From Alphaproteobacteria bacterium (GTDB lineage: Bacteria; Pseudomonadota; Alphaproteobacteria; Caulobacterales; Maricaulaceae): 64,000 bases of DNA. The stretch covers positions 415,747-479,746 of the forward strand of contig JAAEZM010000001.1 of the NCBI GenBank assembly GCA_018222865.1, read 5' to 3'. Positions 9,138 through 18,360 of the stretch are shown here, piece after piece (position 1 is the first letter of the stretch; each line of letters starts with the position of its first letter). The notes beneath the pieces were generated by a model. It was given only the letters and a program-made list of their open reading frames with translations. It was not told the DNA's origin and made no database searches. The translations under genes were made by a program, and so were the position numbers.

Positions 9138-11234
9138 ATGACAATGCATACCGAAATCCCGGCTCCGCTGGCTCGCGCGCTGGCGGCCAAAGGCTATGAC
9201 ACCCTGACCGAAGTGCAGCAGACCGTTCTCGAGCTGGAAACGCCGCATAGCGATCTCCTGGTATCAGCCCAGACCGGATCAGGTAAGACCGTTGCCTTCG
9301 GTCTCGCCATCGCTCCAACCATTCTAGAAGACCAGGACAGCTTCGGTTTCGCGGCTGAGCCCGTGGCTTTGATCATCGCACCAACGCGTGAACTCGCGCT
9401 TCAGGTCAAGCGCGAGCTGGAATGGCTTTATGGCGAAGCCAAAGCACGGATCGCCTCTTGTGTGGGTGGGATGGACCCGCGACAGGAACGTCGCGCCCTC
9501 GAGCGAGGCTGCCATATTGTCGTGGGAACGCCAGGACGTCTGCGCGATCATATTGAGCGCGGTGCACTCGACATGACGGGCTTGCGCGCCGTGGTGCTTG
9601 ATGAAGCAGATGAAATGCTTGATTTCGGCTTCAAGGAAGATCTGGAATTTATCCTTGATCAAGCCCCTGCCGAACGCAGAACCCTGCTTTTTTCGGCGAC
9701 TGTGCCCCCGGCCATCGCGAAGCTCGCCAAGGATTACCAGAACGACGCCTTGCGGATCGCGACGATCAGCGAAAAAGAGCAGCATGGTGACATTGATTAC
9801 CGAGCGCTTATGACGGCTCCCAAACAGCGTGATCACGCCATCATCAACACGCTGCGCTTCTATGATGCCGAACGCGCCATTGTTTTTTGCTCGACGCGTG
9901 AAGCTGTCAGTCGCCTGACCAGCAAGCTTGGCAATCGAGGGTTCTCTACGGTCGCACTCTCAGGCGAGCTGACCCAGAATGAACGAACGCATGCACTTCA
10001 AGCCATGCGGGACGGGCGGGCGCGCGTTTGCGTGGCCACTGATGTCGCGGCTCGCGGCATTGATTTGCCCGGCCTTGAGCTCGTCATTCACGCAGATCTC
10101 CCCGGGAAATCGGAAACACTGCTTCACAGGTCCGGGCGAACCGGACGGGCAGGGCAGAAAGGCATTTGCGCCCTCGTGGTCCCCGCCAACCGGAAGGGCA
10201 AGGCGAATCGGTTGCTGCGAGAAGCCAATGTCGAGGCCCAATGGGAAAACCCGCCCAGCCTCGAAGCCATCCTGGAGAAGGATAAACAGCGTATCTTCAA
10301 TGATGCCGCACTGCTCGACACCTATGACAGTGAAGCTCTGGAGAACGCCCAGGCATTGCTCGCGATCTACGGGCCCGACCAGATCGCTGCGGCATTCCTA
10401 CGCCGCGCGCAACGTGACCTTCCCGCACCGGAGGAGATCGTGGAAGAGAGCGTTCGCAAGCCAAATGCTCCACGCGAAGTGCGGGAGAATTTCGAAGACG
10501 GTATCTGGTTCACTCTGAGCGCCGGCCGCAAACATCGCGCAGAGCCGCGCTGGCTGCTGCCGCTGATCTGCCGGGTCGGAGACATCACCAAGCGCGAGGT
10601 CGGCAATATAATCATCGGGACCAGTGAGTCGCGTGTGGAGATTTCCGGTGCGGTGAGCGAGGCCTTCCAGGCCAATGTGGCTGCCGCGGGCGGCGGCGAA
10701 AAAAACATTCGCATCTCGCTTCTGCCTGCAGACGCCCCGCCCCTGGAACGTGGCCCGGACAATCACTCCGATGACCGCCCGCAACGCCGCGGCAAGCCGG
10801 ACCGGGATCGCTTCAATAACCGGGAGAAACGCCAGGACAGGGATGGACCGCGCAGGGGTCGTGAGGACCGCCCACGCTACGAAGACCGCCCGCGTCATGA
10901 AGACCGGCCGCGGGATGACCGAAAGCCGGCCCGCAAGCCATCAAGGTTCGACCGCGAGGAGACCGGCGCTGAAACGGCACGCGATGATCACGCTCCGCGC
11001 GATCCCGCAGCGAAGAAGCCGTGGTCGAAAGACGGTCGCAAACCTGGAAAACCGGGGGGCAAGTCCAAAAAACCCTTCCGCCCTGGCGGCAGCAAACCCG
11101 GGCGCGCACCGAGCGCAGAGGATCGCCCCCAGCGGCGCAAGTCCCCGGCAGAAAGCGGTGGGCCGAGCCGGCCGAACCGCAAGCCATCCGAAGGCGGCAA
11201 CAACCTCCGGCGCAAGCCGCGCAAGGACCGCTAG
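9138..11234 (+). CDS. DEAD-box RNA helicase, DeaD/CsdA type with DbpA-like RNA-binding domain
   Basis: 698 residues from ATG 9138. It unwinds RNA duplexes, probably in ribosome assembly, mRNA decay or cold adaptation. The Walker A motif AQTGSGKT is near residue 44, DEAD near 155, SAT near 187 and HRSGRTGRAG near 329. A DbpA-type RNA-binding domain spans about 450-530. The last ~165 residues are disordered and rich in Arg, Asp, Pro and Lys, with a short tandem repeat. ATG 9138 is preferred to the 97-codon longer frame because the helicase Q-motif region begins immediately after it. The long structured leader suggests post-transcriptional control. Confidence 0.88.
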   Translation: MTMHTEIPAPLARALAAKGYDTLTEVQQTVLELETPHSDLLVSAQTGSGKTVAFGLAIAPTILEDQDSFGFAAEPVALIIAPTRELALQVKRELEWLYGEAKARIASCVGGMDPRQERRALERGCHIVVGTPGRLRDHIERGALDMTGLRAVVLDEADEMLDFGFKEDLEFILDQAPAERRTLLFSATVPPAIAKLAKDYQNDALRIATISEKEQHGDIDYRALMTAPKQRDHAIINTLRFYDAERAIVFCSTREAVSRLTSKLGNRGFSTVALSGELTQNERTHALQAMRDGRARVCVATDVAARGIDLPGLELVIHADLPGKSETLLHRSGRTGRAGQKGICALVVPANRKGKANRLLREANVEAQWENPPSLEAILEKDKQRIFNDAALLDTYDSEALENAQALLAIYGPDQIAAAFLRRAQRDLPAPEEIVEESVRKPNAPREVRENFEDGIWFTLSAGRKHRAEPRWLLPLICRVGDITKREVGNIIIGTSESRVEISGAVSEAFQANVAAAGGGEKNIRISLLPADAPPLERGPDNHSDDRPQRRGKPDRDRFNNREKRQDRDGPRRGREDRPRYEDRPRHEDRPRDDRKPARKPSRFDREETGAETARDDHAPRDPAAKKPWSKDGRKPGKPGGKSKKPFRPGGSKPGRAPSAEDRPQRRKSPAESGGPSRPNRKPSEGGNNLRRKPRKDR
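10863..10916 (+). repeat. Three 18-bp tandem repeats coding for (E/D)DRPR units
   Basis: Three consecutive degenerate 18-base units encode EDRPRY, EDRPRH and EDRPRD in the disordered tail of the helicase. Differences between units are mostly at third positions and the last codon. Confidence 0.75.
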
Positions 11235-11282
11235 TTTCCTGCCAAAACGGTTTGAAAACTTGAGGTGAACACTGTTTGCCAA

Positions 11283-11300
11283 GCGCATAAGAATATGCGC
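11283..11300. promoter_or_regulatory. Perfect palindrome upstream of the flavin oxidoreductase gene
   Basis: GCGCATA and TATGCGC arms flank AGAA, about 30-40 bases upstream of the start. It could be an operator or a short hairpin; no nearby regulator is an obvious partner. Confidence 0.4.
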
Positions 11301-11329
11301 ATGCTGCCCGCGGCAGGAGTTAATTCGGG

Positions 11330-12646
11330 TTGTCGTACATGTCTCACAAGATCCAGCTGGGCGACCCGCTGATCCTCCCTTGCGGAGCAGTTTTACCAAA
11401 CCGGCTTTGCAAGTCCGCGATGACCGAGGGCCTCGCCGACGAGAGAAATTCCGCGACGTCTCGCCATGCAGCCCTCTACAAGGCCTGGGCAGATGGCGGG
11501 ATTGGTCTGTCGATAACCGGGAATGTGATGGTTGATCGGCGCTATCTTGAGCGGCCGGGCAATATTGCCATTGAAGGTCCGCAGAGTGATAGCCAGCGCG
11601 GCGCTCTTTCTGCCATGGCTGAGGCCGGACAGTCAGACGGCGGGCATATCTGGATGCAGATCTCCCATGCCGGTCGCCAGTCGCCGAAGTCTGTGGCAAC
11701 TGAACCTGTCGCCCCGTCGGCTATCGGTGAGGTTGCCCTGCCCGGTGGGTTATTCGCCAAGCCCCGCGCTTTAACCTCGGACGAAATCCAAGACGTCATC
11801 ATACGCTTTGCCCATACCGCCGGCATTGCCAAGGCTTGTGGCTTCACCGGCGTTCAAATTCATTCCGCCCATGGCTATCTCCTCTCGGAATTCCTCAACC
11901 CGCTGATCAATCAGCGTGAGGATGAATGGGGTGGGTCATTGGAAAACCGTGCCCGCCTCCTGCTCGAAGTCATCGCCGCCGTACGCGCAGAAGTCGGCAG
12001 CGAGTTTCCAATCGGCGTCAAACTCAACTCCTCAGACTTCCAAAAGGGCGGCTTCACGCTTGATGACTGCATCGCGGTGGTTGGCATGCTGGAAGCTGCT
12101 GGCGTTGATCTTGTTGAAATATCTGGCGGAAATTATGAGCAACCGGCACTCTTGGGAATTGAAGGCCTAGAACCGGTCTATAAGGATGAAGCCGCTGTAA
12201 AAGCGTCGACGAAAGCCCGTGAAGCCTATTTCCTCAACTACGCCGCAGCGATCCGCGTAAATACCAGCATCCCACTCATGGTCACGGGCGGTTTTCGTAC
12301 ACGTGGCGCCATGCTGGACGCCCTGAATGATGACAATATCCAGATGATCGGTCTGGCCCGCCCGCTCTGCGTGGAGCCGGACCTTCCCGAAGCGCTGATC
12401 GAAGGTGAGATCGATCAGCTGACCTCGTATGAAAACCAACTCTCGATCGGCCCCGGCTGGTTTGGTCCGGGCTCATCGAATGCCACGATGCGCGCGATGA
12501 ATGGTTTTGCTGTGATGGCGTTTTTCTATCGCAACATCATCCGGATGGCAGATGGACTGCCAACCAGGAGATCGATGAATCTGCTGGCAGCCTTCATCAA
12601 GCACCAGATGACCGATGCAGATGATGCAAAGAAGCTCCAGCGCTAG
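11330..12646 (+). CDS. NADH:flavin oxidoreductase / Old Yellow Enzyme family
   Basis: 438 residues with the FMN-binding TIM-barrel of the OYE superfamily, which reduces activated C=C bonds or related substrates with NAD(P)H. Diagnostic stretches include QISHAGRQS, GFTGVQIHSAHGYLLSEFL, NQREDEWGGSLENR and VTGGFRTRGAML. The C-terminus lacks the extra Fe-S and NAD domains of 2,4-dienoyl-CoA reductase, so this is the short form. TTG 11330 has AGGAG 10 bases upstream; ATG 11339 is an alternative start. It is probably monocistronic. Confidence 0.88.
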   Translation: MSYMSHKIQLGDPLILPCGAVLPNRLCKSAMTEGLADERNSATSRHAALYKAWADGGIGLSITGNVMVDRRYLERPGNIAIEGPQSDSQRGALSAMAEAGQSDGGHIWMQISHAGRQSPKSVATEPVAPSAIGEVALPGGLFAKPRALTSDEIQDVIIRFAHTAGIAKACGFTGVQIHSAHGYLLSEFLNPLINQREDEWGGSLENRARLLLEVIAAVRAEVGSEFPIGVKLNSSDFQKGGFTLDDCIAVVGMLEAAGVDLVEISGGNYEQPALLGIEGLEPVYKDEAAVKASTKAREAYFLNYAAAIRVNTSIPLMVTGGFRTRGAMLDALNDDNIQMIGLARPLCVEPDLPEALIEGEIDQLTSYENQLSIGPGWFGPGSSNATMRAMNGFAVMAFFYRNIIRMADGLPTRRSMNLLAAFIKHQMTDADDAKKLQR

Positions 12647-12688
12647 AGGCAGACCGGCAAGACTGCCGAGCGTCGAGCATTCAGCCGA

Positions 12689-13114
12689 CTAGCGCGCCAG
12701 GAAGCGCTTGATCGAACCCGAGAAGGACAGGCAGGGCCGGTCCTCTGCGTAAATCGTTCCGCGCACAAAGATTATCGACTTGCCTGCGCGAACGACCTCA
12801 CCGCGAGAGGTCAGCTTCTCGCCCAGACGGGCGGCATCCACGAACTCATTATTGCAAGTGAGGGTCACCCCCATCTCACCGTTCCGGAAGTAATCAAGCG
12901 CAATGGAAAACAGCATGAAGTCGGCAAAGGTCATGAGACAGCCGCCATGCACCGAACCGCCGGCATTCATATGCCGCGTCTCCGCGCGAAAGGCGCCGAT
13001 CACACCCTCTTCATCGATCATTCGGTAAAACGGGCCCGCCCGGCTCTCAAACGCCTCTTCCGGCCAGTATTCCCACCCCTTGAACTCACCCTCAGTCGCG
13101 ATACTCGGCTTCAT
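12689..13114 (-). CDS. PaaI/YbgC-like hotdog thioesterase
   Basis: 141 residues with the hotdog fold signature: HMNAGGSVHGGCLMTFADFM, where the H-G-G-x-L-x-x-x-A-D pattern marks PaaI-like acyl-CoA thioesterases, followed by CNNEFVDAARLGEKL. It hydrolyses a small acyl- or aryl-CoA. Its Shine-Dalgarno (GAGGG) overlaps the end of the upstream thioesterase gene, only 3 bases away, so the two thioesterases form an operon. Confidence 0.85.
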   Translation of the reverse strand: MKPSIATEGEFKGWEYWPEEAFESRAGPFYRMIDEEGVIGAFRAETRHMNAGGSVHGGCLMTFADFMLFSIALDYFRNGEMGVTLTCNNEFVDAARLGEKLTSRGEVVRAGKSIIFVRGTIYAEDRPCLSFSGSIKRFLAR

Positions 13115-13117
13115 TGA

Positions 13118-14032
13118 CTAACCCTCGCGGTCCTGACGGATACGGATCAGGCCTTCCTGTGTGGCACTGGCGATGAGCTTGCCGTCACGCGTGAAGATAT
13201 GACCGCGGTTAAAGCCGCGACCACCGCCCGCCCAGGGGCTGTCGCACGCATATAAAAGCCACTCATCCGCACGCACATCATCATGGAACCACAAGGCGTG
13301 ATCGAGACTGGCAGTCTGCATTTTCGGCATCAGCCAGTTCACCCCGTGAGGCTTCATACTCGTTCCCAGAAGCGTCATGTCGGAAGCATAGGCCAGGATC
13401 GCGCGATGCATGACCGGATCATCGCCGACAGGGCCGGTGGTTTTGAACCATGTCTGACGCTGACCATTGCGGACTTCATTCTCCGGATCGAGCCAGCTCT
13501 CGACCGGTCGCAACTCGATCGAACGCGGACGCATCATGAAGTCTACAAACTTCTGAGGCAGTCGATCCTTGTGTCGAAGGGCGATCTGAGACTCCGTCTC
13601 AAGCTCTTCTGGCGGCGGGACATCCGGCATTTCTGCGGTGTGGGACAAGCCGCTTTCACGCTTCTGGAAAGACGCCGTCATATTGAGAATTGGCTTGCCG
13701 CGCTGGATCGCAATCACGCGGCGGTTGGAAAACGTGCCGCCATCATAATCACGCTCAACCCGGAAAATGATCGGCAGGCGTTCATCACCGGGGCGCATGA
13801 AATAGGCATGCAAGGAGTGCGCGACACGCTCGGGGTCGACAGACCCGACAGCAGACATCAGCGCCTGCGCGATCACCTGCCCGCCGAAAACGCGCCCCTG
13901 ACCACCCGGATTACGTGGCCCGCGATAGAGGTCCTGATCCAGCTCCTCCACGGTCAACAAATCGACCAGCGCGCCGGCAGCCTCATCCTGGCTCGGACGA
14001 CGCTCTTCAGCCTGCTCCATATTTTCACTCAT
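13118..14032 (-). CDS. tesB: Acyl-CoA thioesterase II
   Basis: 304 residues forming a double hotdog, the usual TesB length (about 285-305). It cleaves medium and long acyl-CoA to free acid and CoA. Seen: RVFGGQVIAQAL in the first domain, YASDMTLLG with the catalytic Asp, SLDHALWFHDD and the C-terminal ATQEGLIR with the conserved Gln. First gene of a two-gene operon with the PaaI-like thioesterase. It is transcribed divergently from the SDR gene, 146 bases away. Confidence 0.92.
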   Translation of the reverse strand: MSENMEQAEERRPSQDEAAGALVDLLTVEELDQDLYRGPRNPGGQGRVFGGQVIAQALMSAVGSVDPERVAHSLHAYFMRPGDERLPIIFRVERDYDGGTFSNRRVIAIQRGKPILNMTASFQKRESGLSHTAEMPDVPPPEELETESQIALRHKDRLPQKFVDFMMRPRSIELRPVESWLDPENEVRNGQRQTWFKTTGPVGDDPVMHRAILAYASDMTLLGTSMKPHGVNWLMPKMQTASLDHALWFHDDVRADEWLLYACDSPWAGGGRGFNRGHIFTRDGKLIASATQEGLIRIRQDREG

Positions 14033-14178
14033 TCGACCAATCCCGTCGGAATCTTCGTTATTTTGTTTGCGCTGATATTGGCGGGCATGAACGCGCTTGG
14101 CTAGGCCAAGCTGTATCCAGGCACGCCCTTGTCTGCAGCGATGAACATGCTATGCGGCAAGCAGATTATCGGAGCGAG

Positions 14179-14850
14179 ATGATGGACAAGATTATTGTAA
14201 CCGGCGGACTTGGCATTCTTGGCGACGCTTTGGTCGCTCACCTAGTCAAGCGCGGCGACGAGGTTGCCGTTGTCGACCTGGCCGAAGATGACGGCAGAAG
14301 CGCGGCCCAGCACGTGTTCGGGGGTGTTGATCTCACCCAGCCCGACAAGGTCGAGAAAGCGTTCAAGGATGCAAAGACGGCCATGGGCGGCGTTACCGGC
14401 CTTGCTAATATCGCAGGCGGTTTTATCTGGCAGCCCGTGATTGATGGAGATGTGGCGAGTTTCGACAAAATGTTCGCCATCAATTTGCGCACGGCCGTCA
14501 TTGCATCAAACGCGGTGACAGCCCTGCTGGACCAGGGCGGGTCGATCGTCAATGTCGGTGCCGCAGCGGTGAAAGCGCCCGGAATGGGCATGGCATCCTA
14601 CACGGCATCGAAGGCAGGAGTTCATGCCCTGACCGAGAGCCTCGCCGAGGAAGTTGCCGACCGGGGCATTCGTGTGAATGCGATCCTGCCGACGATCCTG
14701 GACACACCCACCAATCGTGCAGACATGCCGGATGCTGATACATCCAGCTGGGTTCAACCGGACGCCGCGGCGGACGTTTTCGGATTTCTGCTCAGCGATG
14801 CCAGCCGTGCGATTACGGGGGCACTTATCCCGGTCAATCGCGGTCGCTAG
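14179..14850 (+). CDS. Short-chain dehydrogenase/reductase with atypical catalytic site
   Basis: 223 residues. The nucleotide-binding motif TGGLGILG is at residues 8-15, NIAGG follows strand 4, and YTASKAG holds the catalytic Tyr and Lys. The Ser normally 13 residues before the Tyr is Ala here (NVGAAAV), so activity may be altered. ATG 14179 (or the next codon, ATG 14182) is preceded by GGAG. The stop codon interlocks with that of selD (CTAG, 14847-14850). Substrate unknown. Confidence 0.83.
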   Translation: MMDKIIVTGGLGILGDALVAHLVKRGDEVAVVDLAEDDGRSAAQHVFGGVDLTQPDKVEKAFKDAKTAMGGVTGLANIAGGFIWQPVIDGDVASFDKMFAINLRTAVIASNAVTALLDQGGSIVNVGAAAVKAPGMGMASYTASKAGVHALTESLAEEVADRGIRVNAILPTILDTPTNRADMPDADTSSWVQPDAAADVFGFLLSDASRAITGALIPVNRGR

Positions 14851-15893
14851 ACCACCCGCACCTGATGCTCGCCGGCCTCGACATGGCCGACCACGGCCGG
14901 CGAGTGGCCTGCTGCCAGAAAGGCTGCGCGCACGTCATCCAGGGATTCTGGCGCACACGCTGTCAATAATCCCCCACTGGTCTGCGGATCGCAGAGAAGG
15001 GTTTGATCCACATCCGTCCAGTCATCCGGCGTTTTGACATGGGTATGAATGGCGGCCCAATTGCGTCCAGACGCTCCGGTCTTCACACCCTCGGCGGCCA
15101 ACAAACGGGCTGAAGCGAAAATCGGCAATTTGCTGCGATCAATCTGAACCGTCACGCCTGCGCCCAGCGCCATCTCAGACGCGTGCCCGAGCAAGCCAAA
15201 TCCGGTCACATCGGTCAGGGCGTGCACCCCCTTCATCTCACTGAGAGCGACGCCCGGAGTGTTGAGCCGCGTCGTGGACGCAACCATCTCCAAATAAGCC
15301 TGTTCGGACAGTTTTTCCTGCTTGAGCGCTGCACTGTAAACGCCAATCCCCAATGGCTTGCCCAAGACCAGAACATCGCCTGGTTTGGCGCTCGCATTGG
15401 TCTTGAGTTTATCCGGATGGACCAAGCCGAGCGCGACGAGGCCGTATATGGGCTCCGCAGCATCAATCGAGTGACCACCCGCAACCGGCGCACCCGCTGC
15501 TTCGGCGACAGAACGCCCCCCAGCTAGAATTTCGCGGATCGTCTCGGTCTCGAGCGCATTGACCGGCATGCCGACAATGGCGAGGCAGAATATCGGCGTC
15601 GCCCCCATCGCATAGATATCTGACAAGGCGTTGGTGGCAGCGATTTGCCCGAAGGTATACGCGTCATCGACGATGGGGGTGAAAAAGTCCGTGGTCGCAA
15701 CCAGGGCTGTGTCAGCATTGATCCGATAGACGGCCGCATCATCCCGCGTCGCCGCATCAACAATCAGCTCCTTGGGCATGATTGCTGGCGTGTTGGACCC
15801 GAGAAGACTGCCCAGGACCGCCGGGTCCAGCTTGCAGCCGCAGCCCCCGCCATGCGCCATTTCGGTCAGTCTGATCGGCTTGTTCTGAGCCAT
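14847..15893 (-). CDS. selD: Selenide, water dikinase (selenophosphate synthetase)
   Basis: 348 residues. It makes selenophosphate from selenide and ATP. The N-terminal motif HGGGCGCK carries Cys18 at the position that may be Cys or Sec in the family, with Lys21 as partner; here it is plain Cys (no in-frame TGA). ATP-binding residues lie in DAATRDDAAVYR and TTDFFTPIVDD. The gene is divergent from mnmH, 88 bases away, which points to selenium use in tRNA 2-selenouridine. No selA, selB or selC is in the window. Confidence 0.94.
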   Translation of the reverse strand: MAQNKPIRLTEMAHGGGCGCKLDPAVLGSLLGSNTPAIMPKELIVDAATRDDAAVYRINADTALVATTDFFTPIVDDAYTFGQIAATNALSDIYAMGATPIFCLAIVGMPVNALETETIREILAGGRSVAEAAGAPVAGGHSIDAAEPIYGLVALGLVHPDKLKTNASAKPGDVLVLGKPLGIGVYSAALKQEKLSEQAYLEMVASTTRLNTPGVALSEMKGVHALTDVTGFGLLGHASEMALGAGVTVQIDRSKLPIFASARLLAAEGVKTGASGRNWAAIHTHVKTPDDWTDVDQTLLCDPQTSGGLLTACAPESLDDVRAAFLAAGHSPAVVGHVEAGEHQVRVV

Positions 15894-15970
15894 TGGGCTC
15901 TCCTTGGTACGCTATCGCTTCATTGCCTCCTTCATCCCGCATCACCAGCTGACAGGCAAACGCGCGGGAC

Positions 15971-15975
15971 AGGAG
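15971..15975 (+). promoter_or_regulatory. Shine-Dalgarno deciding the mnmH start
   Basis: AGGAG lies 6 bases before GTG 15982, an ideal spacing. The ATG at 15997 is 21 bases away and less well placed. Confidence 0.6.
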
Positions 15976-15981
15976 CATCCC

Positions 15982-17085
15982 GTGTATATAGCGAACATGC
16001 TCAAGTTCGAGACCATCACTGAACTCTCCGCAGAAAAACTCGCGCGATATGATGCCATCATTGACGTGCGATCGCCGTCTGAATTCGCCGAAGACCATAT
16101 CCCGTGCGCGATCAATCTACCGGTTCTCGATGATGAAGAGCGGGCGCGTGTGGGCACGATCTACAAGCAGGTCTCGCCCTTTGAAGCGAGACGGCTCGGC
16201 TCAACGCTCGTCGCGCGCAATATCGCCAGACATATCGAGACCGCCCTAAAAGACAAGCCGGCCCGTTTCAGGCCTTTGGTCTATTGCTGGCGTGGGGGTA
16301 TGCGATCCAACGCGATGGCCACGATCCTCGCCTCTATCGGCTGGCACCCGGCCCTGGTAGAGGGCGGTTATCGGACCTGGCGGCGCCAGGTCAGCGCCGC
16401 ACTGGATGATGATGACACCCCCCTGCCTCTCATCGTCATAGATGGTCAAACTGGCAGTGCCAAGACAGCCCTCCTGCACGTCCTTGAGGCACAGGGAGAG
16501 CAAGTGATCGACCTGGAAGGCTTGGCAGCCCATCGGGGTTCCGTCTTCGGCCCGCTTTCCGGGCAAGAGCAACCGTCGCAGAAGCAATTCGAGACCTGGC
16601 TTTGGGACCGCATACGCCGCTTTGATCAAGAGCGGCCCATCTTTATCGAGGCGGAAAGCGCTATGGTGGGCAAGCGGCGCATACCCAAACGCGTCCTGTT
16701 TTCGATGCGGAATGCGCCACATATCAAGATCGATGCGCCCGCATCGGTGCGGGCTGCATATCTCTTGACGGCTTACCCCGATCTCATGCGCGACCAGAGC
16801 AAGGTCGAGACGGCCCTGTCGCTTCTTATCCCGCATCATGGCCATGAACAGATTGGTGCATGGCGCGCCATGGCAGTTTCAGAAAACTGGCATCAATTGG
16901 CCCTTGAACTTATCGAGACGCATTACGACCCAGCTTATGACCGAGCCAGGAAACGCGTAGGCGATGCGAGCCAGACTGTTATCTCGGCGGACACCCTCGA
17001 TTCACCAGGGCTGGAGGCGCTGGCTAACCAGGTCTGTAGCGCGACTTCTGCCCTGATCCGTTCAGACACCCTAATTGAGCCATAA
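15982..17085 (+). CDS. mnmH: tRNA 2-selenouridine synthase
   Basis: 367 residues from GTG 15982. Replaces sulfur by selenium at the wobble 2-thiouridine of tRNA-Lys, -Glu and -Gln through a geranylated intermediate. The N-terminal rhodanese domain carries the active Cys102 in YCWRGGMRS; the C-terminal P-loop domain has GQTGSAKT at about residues 155-162. Length matches E. coli MnmH (364). Divergent from selD, which supplies selenophosphate, so the two form one functional unit with a shared 88-base control region. Confidence 0.93.
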   Translation: MYIANMLKFETITELSAEKLARYDAIIDVRSPSEFAEDHIPCAINLPVLDDEERARVGTIYKQVSPFEARRLGSTLVARNIARHIETALKDKPARFRPLVYCWRGGMRSNAMATILASIGWHPALVEGGYRTWRRQVSAALDDDDTPLPLIVIDGQTGSAKTALLHVLEAQGEQVIDLEGLAAHRGSVFGPLSGQEQPSQKQFETWLWDRIRRFDQERPIFIEAESAMVGKRRIPKRVLFSMRNAPHIKIDAPASVRAAYLLTAYPDLMRDQSKVETALSLLIPHHGHEQIGAWRAMAVSENWHQLALELIETHYDPAYDRARKRVGDASQTVISADTLDSPGLEALANQVCSATSALIRSDTLIEP

Positions 17086-17109
17086 AGCGGCGCGAGATAG
17101 CGTAGTGTA

Positions 17110-18318
17110 ATGCTGATCTCCCTATTCGCCTCCCTTCTGCTTCAAACTCAGGATCCCGCCGCGCCGGATCCGGAGGAAGCGGCGCGTCTGGAGGCACAGC
17201 AGCAAGAAGCCGCGGCGGAGGCGGAACGCGCACGGCAGCAGGCGGAAACGCTGGCTGAAGAAGTCGCGCTCTTGCAGCAACAATTGGTGGCGATCGGACG
17301 ACGTGTCGGTGCAAGCGAAACCTCCGCCTTGCAGTCCCAGACCGAGTTGGAGCGCCTTGACATTGAAGAACGCGAGCTGGTTGACGCGATTACAGCCAAT
17401 CGTGAAGTGCTGATTGATGTTCTCGCTGCAATACAAAGGGTTGAGACCCAAACACCACCTGCCCTTCTTGCCACGCCAGGCGATGCAGCCGATGCGGCGC
17501 GTGCCGCCGCGCTGATGGGAGATATTGCGCCGGAATTGCGATCACGCGCGCGACGGTTGGCCGAGCAGCTCGATGCGCTCGCGATCTTGCGTGAGAATAT
17601 TCTCAATGAAAGAGACACGCTTGCTTCCACCGAAATCGTCCTGGCCAGACAGCGCCAGGAACTGGAAATACTGATTTCGGAGCGCCGCTCCCTTGAAGCA
17701 CGACGGCGCAATGAGGCCGCTGACCTGCTGGAAGCCTCCTCCCGAGCCGGTCGCCGCGCTCAATCGATTCGCTCTTTGATCGGTGAATTGGCGCGAATGG
17801 CCGATATTGTCCCCGCCATTAGTCCACGTCGCCGTCCTGATCCGTCCGAGATTCCGACGCCTCGCATGCGTCCTTCGCCAAGCCTGGTTGATGCCATGCC
17901 GGCCCCGGCCCCCCTTCAGACACTGCGTTTTACCGATGCACGCGGCCAGCTACAGCCCCCGAGCGCCGGCGAGATTCATCGGCGATTTGGAGATCTGTCC
18001 GATGATGGCACAAGATCTGAAGGAATTTTCATTCGAACTCGGTCGCGAGCGCAGGTAGTCTCTCCCTTCGACGCTCAAGTTGAGTTTGCAGAACCGTTCA
18101 GCACATATGGCGGCCTCTTGATACTTAATGTCGGCGACGGCTACTATATTGTGCTTGCAGGGATGGCGGTCACCTATGCCAGCGCGGGTCAGAGCGTACT
18201 CGCCGGCGAACCAGTGGGCGCCATGCCGGAGACTTCCGGAACGGCACCAGATTTGTATCTGGAGCTGAGACGGGGCGGCGATGCCGTCAATCCGGAGCCT
18301 TGGCTTCGGTCGCGCTAG
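17110..18318 (+). CDS. EnvC-like murein hydrolase activator with degenerate LytM domain
   Basis: 402 residues: a signal-like N-terminus, a long coiled coil from about 15 to 230, a Pro/Arg-rich linker, and a LytM/M23-like domain from about 285 to the end. The M23 metal ligands are missing: the HxH region reads DLYLELRR and the first His motif is absent. It therefore should act, like E. coli EnvC, as an activator of a septal amidase instead of a peptidase. It is followed 42 bases later by ctpA, the usual alphaproteobacterial order. Confidence 0.85.
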   Translation: MLISLFASLLLQTQDPAAPDPEEAARLEAQQQEAAAEAERARQQAETLAEEVALLQQQLVAIGRRVGASETSALQSQTELERLDIEERELVDAITANREVLIDVLAAIQRVETQTPPALLATPGDAADAARAAALMGDIAPELRSRARRLAEQLDALAILRENILNERDTLASTEIVLARQRQELEILISERRSLEARRRNEAADLLEASSRAGRRAQSIRSLIGELARMADIVPAISPRRRPDPSEIPTPRMRPSPSLVDAMPAPAPLQTLRFTDARGQLQPPSAGEIHRRFGDLSDDGTRSEGIFIRTRSRAQVVSPFDAQVEFAEPFSTYGGLLILNVGDGYYIVLAGMAVTYASAGQSVLAGEPVGAMPETSGTAPDLYLELRRGGDAVNPEPWLRSR

Positions 18319-18360
18319 TCGGCAGGACTGGCGATACAGCGATAAAGGACGCGTATAGGT

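Noticed and set aside
13283-14104. 273-codon open frame antisense to tesB
   Set aside because: tesB is complete and conserved on the other strand; the frame is a shadow.
17110-18318. Active M23 peptidase
   Set aside because: The zinc-binding His motifs are missing in the LytM-like domain, so an activator role is more likely.
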